This document shows, piece after piece, positions 38,051-47,646 of a DNA stretch of 64,000 nucleotides (within the stretch, counting starts at the first letter, position 1; the number at the start of each line of letters is the position of its first letter). Both the position numbers and the translations under genes were made by a program. The notes below the pieces were generated by a model. It was not told the DNA's origin. It searched no databases and worked only from the letters and a program-made list of their open reading frames with translations. Origin of the DNA: Flavobacterium sp. HBTb2-11-1 (lineage in GTDB: Bacteria > Bacteroidota > Bacteroidia > Flavobacteriales > Flavobacteriaceae); NCBI RefSeq assembly GCF_009826975.1, contig NZ_WUMO01000008.1:124001-188000 (forward strand). Reading direction: 5' to 3'.

Positions 38051-38109
38051 ACAATTTATTTTTGGTTAATGGCTAGAGCTTTTTTTGGAAAAATACTGTT
38101 TTTAAATCA

Positions 38110-39480
38110 TTATTTCGAAAACATCCAATAATCAAAATACATGATTTTGTCAGCAGCTTTTCCTTTGAATATAAAAAAGAGATCGTGTACTCCTGAAACT
38201 TTCTTGATATCTGTTGTAACCAAAGCCCATCTATCATCTCCTCCTGTCATAGGAATTTTTACTGTTCCCAGTAATTCTCCGTCAAGACTATCCAATCGTA
38301 TTTCCATAGACACATTTCCGTTGTGCGTGGTACCGACACGGGCAGTAAATTTTGAAGCACCCGATTCACGAAAATCCACATCACGTACTTTTGTGTAGGC
38401 ATTATTTTTCATGGCTGTTATAAATACGCCAACTTCCTTGTTCTGCATCGCTTTTACGTCTTTTGACCAAGCTATAGTTTCTGCTTCTGACTTCACATAA
38501 GGATTCAGCGTGCCTATTCCTTTTTTGATGCCTTCTGTCATGTTCATTTCTTTTACTTTTCCATCAGAATTAAACTGGAGTTCTTCTACAGCTACAGATC
38601 TCGTAAAACCGCTGCCTCCCGGCAATGCTCCATTATGATAAAAGAAATAGGTTTTTCCTTTAAAATCTACCACTCCAGGATGATTGGTAAAACTTTCTCC
38701 TTGTGTAGGCATTACAACTCCTTGATATTTCCATGGCCCAAGCGGACTTTTGCTTGTAGAATAACCTATATGTTCAGAAATAGGTCCCGCGGCAAAAAAC
38801 ATATAATACGATTTATTTCTTTTGTAAAGCCATGGCCCTTCTTCATAAGTAGTGGGTCTGCGCGGATCTTCTTTTCCTGTACGCTTTCCAAATGCTTCTA
38901 CAGTATTTGGAAATACCTGTATCTCATCATTATACGAAATCATGTCTTCATTTAATTTCACATAATGGCAAACGGGATTACCCCATAATAAATACGCTTG
39001 TCCATCATCGTCTATAAAAACCGTTGGATCAATGTCGGCGTTGCTGTTTTGTACTAATGGCTTTCCTAAAGGGTCTATAAATGGTCCGTACGGACTGTCT
39101 GAAACCGCTACTCCAATTCCGTTTTTACCTTGATTATCTGTAATTGGCGCATACAAATAAAATTTGCCTTTTCTTTCTATGCATTGAATTGCCCACGCAT
39201 TCAATTTCGCCCAGCTAAAATCTTTATACGATAATACCGCGCCATGATCTGTCCAGTTTACCATATCTTCTGTAGTGTACAATTTCCAGTCATTCATAGT
39301 AAACCAAGTAGAATCGTCTTCGTCATGCGAAGTATATAGATACAGTTTATTATTGTAAACCATCGGCGCTGGATCTGCTGTATAGCTTGTCTGTACAATA
39401 GGGTTTTGGGCAAAACCACATAGAGGAATACTACATGCTGCTAAAAGCCTTAATCTTTTTAAATAAATTTTATATGGCAT
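38110..39480 (-). CDS. GH43 with C-terminal CBM6 (arabinoxylan-active)
   Basis: 456 residues: signal peptide about 1-24, GH43 propeller (28-335) and CBM6-type beta-sandwich (343-456, with [16 protein letters not shown] and [14 protein letters not shown]). Catalytic Asp36 (YTADPAPM), Asp151 ([13 protein letters not shown]) and Glu214 (YEEGPWLYK) are present. The GH43-CBM6 layout is common in arabinofuranosidases and xylosidases acting on arabinoxylan. It has a closely related neighbour at 39519, probably a tandem duplicate. Confidence 0.9.
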   Translation of the reverse strand: MPYKIYLKRLRLLAACSIPLCGFAQNPIVQTSYTADPAPMVYNNKLYLYTSHDEDDSTWFTMNDWKLYTTEDMVNWTDHGAVLSYKDFSWAKLNAWAIQCIERKGKFYLYAPITDNQGKNGIGVAVSDSPYGPFIDPLGKPLVQNSNADIDPTVFIDDDGQAYLLWGNPVCHYVKLNEDMISYNDEIQVFPNTVEAFGKRTGKEDPRRPTTYEEGPWLYKRNKSYYMFFAAGPISEHIGYSTSKSPLGPWKYQGVVMPTQGESFTNHPGVVDFKGKTYFFYHNGALPGGSGFTRSVAVEELQFNSDGKVKEMNMTEGIKKGIGTLNPYVKSEAETIAWSKDVKAMQNKEVGVFITAMKNNAYTKVRDVDFRESGASKFTARVGTTHNGNVSMEIRLDSLDGELLGTVKIPMTGGDDRWALVTTDIKKVSGVHDLFFIFKGKAADKIMYFDYWMFSK

Positions 39481-39518
39481 TTTCTTTATTTTTTTTACTT
39501 TTTAAACTAGAAATAAAA

Positions 39519-40856
39519 TTATTTAAAAGTCCACCAGTCCAAATTAAACATGGATTTTTCTTCTCCTTTAAATACGAAAAAGATATTATGAAGACCTTTT
39601 ACTTTTTTAACCTTACAGGTAAAATCTTTCCAATTATTTAGGCTTCCAGTGCTTTTTATATTGCACACTCCTAAAAGCGCTCCATCTTTATCATCTAGAT
39701 GTATTTCTATTTTGCCTCCTGAGACAGAAGATGCATTTATCCAGAATTCTTTTGGCGATTTCTTAAAATTAACCGCCTTAACTTCTATGTAATCATTATC
39801 GTCTATCTGAGTGATAAAAACTCCTTTTTGATCCTTTTTATCCGACTTAACTCCCTCACTCCAAGCGATCGTTTCGGCTTCAACACGATTAAAAGGATTA
39901 ATATCTCCTACTGCTGCAGCTCCATCAACGGAGAAATAAGACAGCGTTTTTATCGTTCCATCCGGATTATAAATGATTTCATCCAAGTCTACCGAACGTC
40001 TTTCATAAAATGTAGCAGTCTGCCTTTTTATAATATCATAACTATGCCCAAAAACATACGATTTTCCTTTATAATCAATTATTCCTGGGTGATTCCCTCT
40101 GGTCTTTTCGCTGGCTTCTATAACCATTCCCTTGTATTCCCAAGGTCCCATTGGCGAATTGCTCATAGCATATCCGATTCCTTCTGGACAGCAGGTAGAA
40201 GCATAAGATAGATAATAGTTTCTGCCTTTCTTGTAAACCCACGGTCCCTCTTGATAATTCTTGGGCTTTGTTGGTTCCTTTATTACATCGCCAGAATAAG
40301 AGATCATATCCTCGTTTAATTTTACGTAATAAACATCTGGGTTACCCCAATACAAATAAGCCTGACCATCATCATCTATAAAAGGAGACGGATCTATATC
40401 ATTCCATTTATGATCGGTATCTATAAGACGTTTTCCCAACGGATCTTTAAATGGTCCGTAAGGACTGTCTGACACTAAAACCCCTATTCCATTTCCGTGC
40501 ATAGGTGCATACAAATAAAATTTGCCATTGCGCTCAATAGTCTGAATAGCCCAAGCCCCATTGTCATGTTTGGCCCAGCTGAAATCTTTCAAAGATGCTA
40601 CAACACCTTTTTCGGTCCAGTTTACCATATCTGTAGAAGTATACAAAAGCCAATCAACCATTTTAAATCCTTCTGCATCATCTTCATCATGGGAAGTATA
40701 TAAAAAAACAGTATCCTTATAAACCATTGGAGCTGGATCGGCAGTATATTTTGTCTGAATTATCGGTTTCTGCTTAATATCGCTTTGAGCAATTCCTTGG
40801 AAGGAGACCATGATAAACAAACAGAGAATTGCAATTTTATAGGCGTTTTTATTCAT
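39519..40856 (-). CDS. GH43 with C-terminal CBM6 (arabinoxylan-active)
   Basis: 445 residues: signal peptide 1-23, GH43 propeller (32-325), CBM6-like domain (333-445). Catalytic Asp40 (YTADPAPMV), Asp155 (NDIDPSPFIDDDG) and Glu203 (YQEGPWVYK) are readable. It is a paralogue of the enzyme at 38110 with the same domain order and many shared blocks, such as the TSHDEDD and GPFKDPLGK segments. Different loops suggest a different side chain specificity. Pentosidase activity is likely, exact linkage unknown. Confidence 0.9.
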   Translation of the reverse strand: MNKNAYKIAILCLFIMVSFQGIAQSDIKQKPIIQTKYTADPAPMVYKDTVFLYTSHDEDDAEGFKMVDWLLYTSTDMVNWTEKGVVASLKDFSWAKHDNGAWAIQTIERNGKFYLYAPMHGNGIGVLVSDSPYGPFKDPLGKRLIDTDHKWNDIDPSPFIDDDGQAYLYWGNPDVYYVKLNEDMISYSGDVIKEPTKPKNYQEGPWVYKKGRNYYLSYASTCCPEGIGYAMSNSPMGPWEYKGMVIEASEKTRGNHPGIIDYKGKSYVFGHSYDIIKRQTATFYERRSVDLDEIIYNPDGTIKTLSYFSVDGAAAVGDINPFNRVEAETIAWSEGVKSDKKDQKGVFITQIDDNDYIEVKAVNFKKSPKEFWINASSVSGGKIEIHLDDKDGALLGVCNIKSTGSLNNWKDFTCKVKKVKGLHNIFFVFKGEEKSMFNLDWWTFK

Positions 40857-41011
40857 AATATTTTAAAATTAGAAAATAGAGTTATTTTGCGTGTTTGAAT
40901 TTTTCCATTACTTACAACTTATGCTAACTGCTGAAAACAAGCTTATGATAAAACCAATACTTTATTTTCATCGTTTCTATTTTTATTTTGTATTAAAAGC
41001 TTTTACTAGGA

Positions 41012-42589
41012 TTAATTGGTTTCCGAAATTTTATCGTCAATACGGAAATAATCAAAATCAGCGAAACCTCCAGCCGTTTTAGTAGCGTAATTAAACAGTC
41101 CGAATCGGTAGCCCATAAAATGCGGAATGGTGTATGGCATCTTGATTGATTTTCCTATGGCAGTCCATTTTTTGCCATCTAAACTGTAATAAAATCTTCC
41201 CTGATCTGCTTGATTCCTAAAATCGCATTCGGCTTTAAAATATATTTTGTCCTGATGTAATGGTACACTTTGTACTTCTTTCGCATTTCCTTTTTCAGCA
41301 TCCACCATCACAATTCTTTTTGCTCCTTGATTTACTTTTACTCCCACAAGACCAAAATCTTTTTGCAGTAGCGAAAGACCTGCAAAATCTCCTTCTTTCA
41401 GATTAGAAAGCTCCAGCATTGCAGTTCCAGAACATACTGGACCAAAAGTTCTCTGAGTCAAAATGTTTTTTACATGCGTAAAACTGCTGTCTATTCTAGA
41501 GGTTTTTAATCTCAAATACCCTTTTCTTTCTTTGACCGACCATGATACATTGTCTGGATTATGATTCCATTGCCAAACCAACGGCAGATCATTTTCTCCA
41601 TTTCTTCGGTTAAATTCGTCTGAATTTACAATTCCTGGAATTAGGTTTTTATTGGCTGGAAGGTCTAGATATTGAGGCACTTTACCATTTTCTCCCAAGA
41701 TTGGCCAGCCGTTTTCCCATTTTACAGGAACCAGATACGGAATACGCCCTACACCGCCCGCATCTCTAAACAAATAAGAAAACCATTTGCCATCTGGAGT
41801 ATCGATAAGTCCGCCTTGCGCAACGCCCAAATCCTGCAGTCCGATCTTCCCTTCCCAAGGACCTGTTATAGCATTTGCTCTGTGTATGATTACGGTACGT
41901 ATGCCATTTTTTGGCCAGCATATATTAAACAGATAATATTTCCCTTTAATTTTAAAAAGCTGCGATCCTTCTGCAGGAAGCATAATATCGCTTTGTGCAG
42001 GCGCATTGGCATTTTCTATTAATACTTTCTTGGTTTCTTCTTTTACTCCTGATAAATCCTCTTTTAATTCGATTATTTGAAGTTTTCCGCCTCCCCAAAC
42101 GAGGTAGACTTTGCCATTATCATCAAAAAAGAGAGAGTGATCGTGATAAGAATTGTTTAAGACAATCTTTTTCCAAGGGCCTTTTTCAATATCTTTTGTA
42201 GAAAAAATATAGGTTTTGCCTGTTGTTCCCGAAAAAGTGCTCACATAATACATTCCGTTATGATAGCGTAGACTGCTCGCCCAAGAACCTCGCCCGTAAT
42301 CATTTTTTCCATGATCCAGATTCAGTCGGTCATCATTATCTTCTAAAGTTTGGTACGCATAATTGACCAGATGCCAATTGACTAAATCGCTAGATTTCAT
42401 AATCGGAACTCCAGGGTTCATGTGCATGGTTGTACTGCTCATATAATAAGTGTCCTTAACCCTAATTACAGATAAATCAGGAACATCTGCAAAAATAATG
42501 GGATTCTTAGCTTTGTCCTTTTGCGCATGACCTGTCAGGATAGTCAAGCCAATCGCAAGAACCGTATATATAAAATCTTTTGTTTTCAT
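41012..42589 (-). CDS. GH43 with C-terminal beta-sandwich (xylosidase/arabinosidase type)
   Basis: 525 residues: signal peptide 1-22, GH43 propeller (27-320), and a C-terminal jelly roll of the DUF1349/GH43-C2 type (330-520), which closes the active site in exo-acting xylosidases. Asp38 in ADVPDLSVI, Asp150 in YHDHSLFFDDNG and Glu207 in PAEGSQLFK are the likely base, modulator and acid. The MNPGVPIMKSSDLVNW segment places it with beta-xylosidase/arabinofuranosidase GH43 of the 12-like group. It follows the GH127 gene after a 244-base gap that holds an inverted-repeat element. Confidence 0.88.
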   Translation of the reverse strand: MKTKDFIYTVLAIGLTILTGHAQKDKAKNPIIFADVPDLSVIRVKDTYYMSSTTMHMNPGVPIMKSSDLVNWHLVNYAYQTLEDNDDRLNLDHGKNDYGRGSWASSLRYHNGMYYVSTFSGTTGKTYIFSTKDIEKGPWKKIVLNNSYHDHSLFFDDNGKVYLVWGGGKLQIIELKEDLSGVKEETKKVLIENANAPAQSDIMLPAEGSQLFKIKGKYYLFNICWPKNGIRTVIIHRANAITGPWEGKIGLQDLGVAQGGLIDTPDGKWFSYLFRDAGGVGRIPYLVPVKWENGWPILGENGKVPQYLDLPANKNLIPGIVNSDEFNRRNGENDLPLVWQWNHNPDNVSWSVKERKGYLRLKTSRIDSSFTHVKNILTQRTFGPVCSGTAMLELSNLKEGDFAGLSLLQKDFGLVGVKVNQGAKRIVMVDAEKGNAKEVQSVPLHQDKIYFKAECDFRNQADQGRFYYSLDGKKWTAIGKSIKMPYTIPHFMGYRFGLFNYATKTAGGFADFDYFRIDDKISETN

Positions 42590-42660
42590 AGTTGTTTTCG
42601 TTTTTCTAAAAAATATCAGACGGAAAATATTATGTATTAATTCATCTATTGCATAGTTTT

Positions 42661-42776
42661 TTTAAACACATAGAAACATAGCTTTTAGGTAATTAATATA
42701 GAACTATGTGTTAAAGCTAGCTTTTTCTATACTCTTAAGCAGAAGCAATGAAAATCTATGTTTCTATGTGTTTAAA
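42661..42776. repeat. Inverted-repeat element between GH127 and GH43 genes
   Basis: Twenty-one bases at 42661-42681 are the exact reverse complement of 42756-42776 (core CTATGTTTCTATGTGTTT). The 74-base interior repeats part of the motif (ACTATGTGTTAAAG near 42703-42716) and contains AAAGCTAGCTTT. No coding capacity. It looks like a dispersed palindromic repeat that would fold in the unit C transcript. Confidence 0.85.
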
Positions 42777-42833
42777 ATAAATTTTGCCGCGTTTCACCCA
42801 ACTGGTTGAATTTTATTTTAATTCCCACAAATA

Positions 42834-45116
42834 TTAATTCGTGACAATTCTAAGCTGAGCAAACTTTGGACTTACTTTCCCTTCTTTTGCCAAAATTTTA
42901 ATGTTCAATACTTCGGCATTTTCTATTTTTATTTTGACTGTTTTTTTATCAGAAGCGGCTATTACTGCTGGTTTTTCATTAATCAAAATAGTAGTATTAT
43001 CGCTGTTGAATTCGTCCAAAACGCTGATCTGCAAAATCTGGCCTTTTTTGTTTTTATTCAGCATTTGATACGAAATATAAGCGCGTGTATTGCGCCAGAA
43101 CTTCCCATCCTCGTAACCCGAATTGCTTTTTTCTCCCTTATACAAATGATCTACTTCTGGCTGCTGCTCTCCACAATTTATTTTATCTATTGTTTTGGCT
43201 TCAAGCGCCATCGCTTCAATTTCCTGCTTCTTCAGCAACTCCTGTTTTTCTTTATATTCTTCTTTGGAATACGTCTGAAAATACATTTGATAACGGGCAT
43301 CGTGCACTTCAAAAAAGGGCTCCAATTCTAATGAATCTAAGCTATATCTTAAGTTCGCTGTTTCTTTAAGTTTTGATATATAATCTGCCTTATCCCCAAC
43401 CAAGGCATAGGCTTTATCAAGCGGAATAAATTTTCCTCTTGCAGCGTGTCCCATTCTACTGTCATCTGCAAACAAGCCGTCTAATCCTTCTGTCGAAGTT
43501 TTGGCCGCCAGCACAATTGGCCCTTTGACAAATGCACTCCAATTGGAACCGTCTGGCAGATTTTCTAAATGTAGCGTTGTTTGAAATCTCACTGCTATTT
43601 TATCTCCTGATTTCCATTTTCTTGAAATCGCAACATATTCAGAAGATTTAGAGATTATTTTTTGTTCTTTTCCGTTAATGAATATTGCAAAACTTTCGGC
43701 CCATTTTGGGTAACGGATATTCAAAGCGAAGGTTTTTGCTTTTTTAAGTTTTAAAACTAATTCTGTCTGATTTTCATAAGGGAATTTTGTGGTTTGCTCG
43801 AGTTCTATTTCTTTTTCTTTCCATTTTAAAATTGAAGGAATAAAAAGATTTACAAAAAGATCATTTTGTGTATGGCTGTAAATTAATTCTCCATATTTCG
43901 TATGATTTTCAAGTCCTGTTCCTACACAGCACCACATGCTTGTCTGAGGCTGAGAATACACGCGGTAATGATTTGGGCGAATAGGCGTAAAATACACAAA
44001 ACCTCCTTTTTCTGGATGTTGGCTCGAAAGGATATGATTGTAAAGTGTTTTTTCGTAAAAATCCAGATAATGCACATCATTTTTATCGAGAAACAAAGCT
44101 TTAGCAAGACGTTCCATATTGTACGAATTGCAGGTTTCTGGCCCTTCATTCGATTTTACCATACCGCTGAAATCGTTAACAGGATTAAAATGTTCTGCAA
44201 CACTGTTTCCTCCAAAGGCAACTGTTCGTTTTTGGGTCACATTATCCCAAAAATATTGCACACCATCTGACCATTCTTTATTATCAGAAAGAGCTGCAAT
44301 CTTTTCAAAACCAACCACTTTTGGTATTTGAGTATTAGCGTGAAGTCCTGTGAGTTTGTCTTCTTTTTGCAGTAACGGATTTAATAAAGCTTTATGCGAT
44401 AATTTTTCGGCGGTTTCAAGGTGTTTTTTGTCTTTTGTAATGATATACAAATCGGCAAAAGATTCATTTATTCCTCCATGCTCTGTTGCCAAAACTTTCT
44501 GGATCTGTTCATCAGAAAGCGGACGGATTAATTCTATAAACCAGTCTCCAAGTTTTATTACTATATTTTTTGCTTGCTCACCTCCGGTGTATTGATAAGC
44601 ATCAATTAAACCAGCAAAAAGTTTGTGAATGTTATAAATAGGAACCCAAGTATTGTTGAGTCCAAAACTGCTTCCATCAATATCTCCTTTATGGATTCGA
44701 TCCCAAAAAACTTTGCCTTGCGGAATACCCCCAACATAACCGTTCCCGTTTTTAGCCTGACAGCGCGCCAATTCTGAAAGCATATAGTCTAATCTATCTT
44801 TAAGCTCTTTGTTTCCAGTAGATGCATACATCAAAGCTAAAGCTGAAAGGTAATGTCCGCCAATATGTCCATCCAATCCTATACTTTCCCAATTGCCATA
44901 ACGATCTGCCTTTGGCGGAAGCCCAGATTCTAATAAATAAGGCGCTAGAAGTTTGTCAGGATCTAAAGCTAAAATATACTTTAGATCTACATTTTGAGCA
45001 TTTTTAAATGGCCCTTCTTTTAGTTTTACTTCGCTTAAATCAAATAACTTCATTTGAGCCGATACATTGGCTCCCATCAATAAGGCGAATAGGTAAAATA
45101 AAATGTTGTTTTTCAT
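42834..45116 (-). CDS. GH127 (DUF1680) beta-L-arabinofuranosidase
   Basis: 760 residues: signal peptide 1-20, (alpha/alpha)6 barrel (25-410), beta-sandwich domains and a C-terminal accessory region. The zinc/cysteine catalytic site of GH127 is conserved: Glu327-x-Cys329 in GPETCNSYNM and Cys396-Cys397 in SMWCCVGTGLE. The family removes beta-L-arabinofuranose, or related sugars in GH127-like clades. In this locus it should act on rare decorations of arabinoxylan. It is 18 bases after the GH95 gene. Confidence 0.88.
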   Translation of the reverse strand: MKNNILFYLFALLMGANVSAQMKLFDLSEVKLKEGPFKNAQNVDLKYILALDPDKLLAPYLLESGLPPKADRYGNWESIGLDGHIGGHYLSALALMYASTGNKELKDRLDYMLSELARCQAKNGNGYVGGIPQGKVFWDRIHKGDIDGSSFGLNNTWVPIYNIHKLFAGLIDAYQYTGGEQAKNIVIKLGDWFIELIRPLSDEQIQKVLATEHGGINESFADLYIITKDKKHLETAEKLSHKALLNPLLQKEDKLTGLHANTQIPKVVGFEKIAALSDNKEWSDGVQYFWDNVTQKRTVAFGGNSVAEHFNPVNDFSGMVKSNEGPETCNSYNMERLAKALFLDKNDVHYLDFYEKTLYNHILSSQHPEKGGFVYFTPIRPNHYRVYSQPQTSMWCCVGTGLENHTKYGELIYSHTQNDLFVNLFIPSILKWKEKEIELEQTTKFPYENQTELVLKLKKAKTFALNIRYPKWAESFAIFINGKEQKIISKSSEYVAISRKWKSGDKIAVRFQTTLHLENLPDGSNWSAFVKGPIVLAAKTSTEGLDGLFADDSRMGHAARGKFIPLDKAYALVGDKADYISKLKETANLRYSLDSLELEPFFEVHDARYQMYFQTYSKEEYKEKQELLKKQEIEAMALEAKTIDKINCGEQQPEVDHLYKGEKSNSGYEDGKFWRNTRAYISYQMLNKNKKGQILQISVLDEFNSDNTTILINEKPAVIAASDKKTVKIKIENAEVLNIKILAKEGKVSPKFAQLRIVTN

Positions 45117-45134
45117 TATAGATTGAATTTGAAT

Positions 45135-47609
45135 TTATTGAAAGTAAAAAGTATAAGTTTTCCCTTTTTCTGTCATGATATCATACAAATAAGATGCTTT
45201 AATATTCAGCAATTGAATGTTTGAATCTTTAGAAATAATTGGTTTTTCGGTTTCCTCTACCTCATAAAATAGATTTGGGTTTACACCTGATGCTACTTTC
45301 AAATTTTTATTCTTTTTTAGAATAAGCTCATTAGGAGTTCTTAATCTTAGATTGCCGCCAAGATTAGAATAAATGTTTAAAGCGATTACTTTTCCATTTT
45401 TCCACTTTAAATCTTTTATTTCAAAACCTCCTCTTGCTTTTAAACCGCTTATTGATCCGTATTCTTTTAAAGCATCAGGTAAAGCAGGAAGCAGATGAAT
45501 TGCTCCATCTGAACTTTGCATAAGCATCTCGGTAATACCGGAAGTACAGCCAAAATTACCATCGATCTGAAATGGCGGATGCGCATCAAAAAGATTATTA
45601 TAAGTTCCTCCGCCTTCGTGATTTACGCCAAGCGGTGTCAACTGATTTTGAATTAAGCTGTAGGCATGATTTCCATCCTGCATTTTTGCCCACCAGTTTA
45701 CTTTCCAGCCCATGCTCCATCCTGTAGACACATCGCCTCTTTGCTGCAGTGTATTTTTTGCAGCTGCAAAAAGCTCTGGAGTTCTGTAAGCCGAAATCTG
45801 ATTGGACGGATACAAACCATATAAATGTGAAATATGGCGGTGATTATCTTTCGGATCATCCACATCATCAAGCCATTCCTGCAGCTGATTGTATTTTCCT
45901 ATCTGCATCGGAGGCAGTTTTTTCCTCAATATTCTAAGACTATCTGCAAATTCTTTGTCTTTCTGTAAAACTTCAGAAGCTTTTATCAGCGTACTAAAAA
46001 CATCAAATACAATTTGATTGTCCATAGTAGAACCTGCTGTCATTGCCGAATTTTGATGTGCCTTTGGAGTGTTTTCAGGTGAATTTCCAGGTGCTACGAC
46101 CAGCCATCCGTTTGCAGGGTCTTCAACAAGAAAGTCAGCATAAAAAAGAGCTGCTCCTTTTAATATTTTGTAAGCCGATTTTAAATATGCTGTATCTCCG
46201 GTATATAAATAATGTTCCCAAACGTGCTGGCTCAGCCATCCTCCGCCTGCATTCCACACTCCCCACGTGGCGCCATCAACTGCGCCATTAACTCTCCAGA
46301 TATCGGTATTATGATGCGCCATCCAGCCTCTCGCTCCATACATTACTTTTGCTGTTTCCTGTCCTGTCTCCGAAAGCTCTTGAATCATTTTCAGCAAAGG
46401 TTCATGCATTTCAGAAAGGTTTGTTTTTTCGGCTGGCCAGTAATTCATTTCTGTATTAATATTGATGGTGTATTTGCTATCCCACGCTGGTGCCATGCTG
46501 CGATTCCAGATTCCCTGCAGATTTGCGGGCTGTCCGCCAGGCTGAGAAGATGAAATTAATAGATACCTTCCGTACTGATAATACAAGGTTACAAAAGACG
46601 GATCCTGTACGTTTCTAAAATTGGACAGTCTTTCATCTGTAGGCAATTTAGCTTGTTCGGTACTTCCTAAATCCAGTTTAACTCTTTTGAAATATTTTTG
46701 ATAAGCTGCTATATGAGCCGTTTTCATCTTATCATAATTTTTGACAAATACTTTATCTAGATAAGATTTAGCCAATTTATTTTCATCGGCGTTTACATCA
46801 TTATAATTTACAAAGTTTGAAGCTATAGAAACCATAATAACTACAGAATCAGCTTTATCGACTTTTAACGCATTATCAGCAGTATTTATACTTCCGCCCT
46901 CAATTTTCAATTTTGCCAATGCATTAAACTGAACTTTTCCTTCTACACCTTCATGATCACTAGTGTTTCCCCAAAGTGAAATTTCATTATTGTTGTTAAG
47001 CGTAATTTTCTGTTTTTTATGTTGCGATGTAAAATCGGCTGTAAATGACAATTGTCCAGGTTTATCGGCAGAAAGCTTTATAACCAAAACTCTGTCTGCA
47101 AAAGAGATAAAAGCTTCTCTCGTAAAAGTTACTCCATTTATTTTATACCTTGTTTTTGCAACCGCAGTCTCAATATCCAGTTCACGGTAATAATCAGAAT
47201 ACTTTTCATCTGAGAAATTCAGCTCCAGATTCCCCACAGGCTGAAACATCTGCCCATGAGATTTTTTGGTAATGATAGCCTCATTGATCAGTTTTTCAGC
47301 TTTTTGGTATTCGCCTTGAAAAAGAAATTGTCTTATCTGCTCAAGAGCTTCTTTCGCTTTCGGATTGTCATTTCGGTTAGGACTTCCGCTCCAGACTGTG
47401 CTTTCATTCAGCTGAAAAATTTCTTTTCCGACATTTCCATAAACCATGGCACCCTGAAAGCCATTTCCTATTGGCAAGGCATTTTCCCAAACACCCCCGG
47501 AAGGAGTTTTATACCAAAGCTTTAGATCTGATTTCTCTTGAGCGAATATAGATATCGAGAAGAAAAACAGAAGATTAAACAAATGCTTTTTCATATTTTT
47601 TTTAGCCAT
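45135..47609 (-). CDS. GH95 alpha-L-fucosidase/alpha-L-galactosidase
   Basis: 824 residues with a signal peptide (Met6 is an alternative start giving MKKHLFNLLFFFSISIFAQ). The N-terminal WYKTPSGGVWENALPIGNGFQGAMVYG-type opening, NESTVWSG, the WPAEKTNLSEMHEPL segment, and the GGWLSQHVWEHY motif define GH95. In xylan loci GH95 enzymes can release alpha-L-galactose from complex glucuronoarabinoxylan side chains. It sits between GH115 and GH127 genes, all debranching enzymes. Fucosidase versus L-galactosidase cannot be told from the visible motifs. Confidence 0.9.
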   Translation of the reverse strand: MAKKNMKKHLFNLLFFFSISIFAQEKSDLKLWYKTPSGGVWENALPIGNGFQGAMVYGNVGKEIFQLNESTVWSGSPNRNDNPKAKEALEQIRQFLFQGEYQKAEKLINEAIITKKSHGQMFQPVGNLELNFSDEKYSDYYRELDIETAVAKTRYKINGVTFTREAFISFADRVLVIKLSADKPGQLSFTADFTSQHKKQKITLNNNNEISLWGNTSDHEGVEGKVQFNALAKLKIEGGSINTADNALKVDKADSVVIMVSIASNFVNYNDVNADENKLAKSYLDKVFVKNYDKMKTAHIAAYQKYFKRVKLDLGSTEQAKLPTDERLSNFRNVQDPSFVTLYYQYGRYLLISSSQPGGQPANLQGIWNRSMAPAWDSKYTININTEMNYWPAEKTNLSEMHEPLLKMIQELSETGQETAKVMYGARGWMAHHNTDIWRVNGAVDGATWGVWNAGGGWLSQHVWEHYLYTGDTAYLKSAYKILKGAALFYADFLVEDPANGWLVVAPGNSPENTPKAHQNSAMTAGSTMDNQIVFDVFSTLIKASEVLQKDKEFADSLRILRKKLPPMQIGKYNQLQEWLDDVDDPKDNHRHISHLYGLYPSNQISAYRTPELFAAAKNTLQQRGDVSTGWSMGWKVNWWAKMQDGNHAYSLIQNQLTPLGVNHEGGGTYNNLFDAHPPFQIDGNFGCTSGITEMLMQSSDGAIHLLPALPDALKEYGSISGLKARGGFEIKDLKWKNGKVIALNIYSNLGGNLRLRTPNELILKKNKNLKVASGVNPNLFYEVEETEKPIISKDSNIQLLNIKASYLYDIMTEKGKTYTFYFQ

Positions 47610-47646
47610 TTTAATATTCTTTTATCTGACAAAAGACTTTCAAAAC

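Noticed and set aside
42590-42833. Internal promoter in the gap before the GH43 gene of unit C
   Set aside because: No TAnnTTTG box with a TTG at the right distance is visible, and the gap is explained by the inverted-repeat element.
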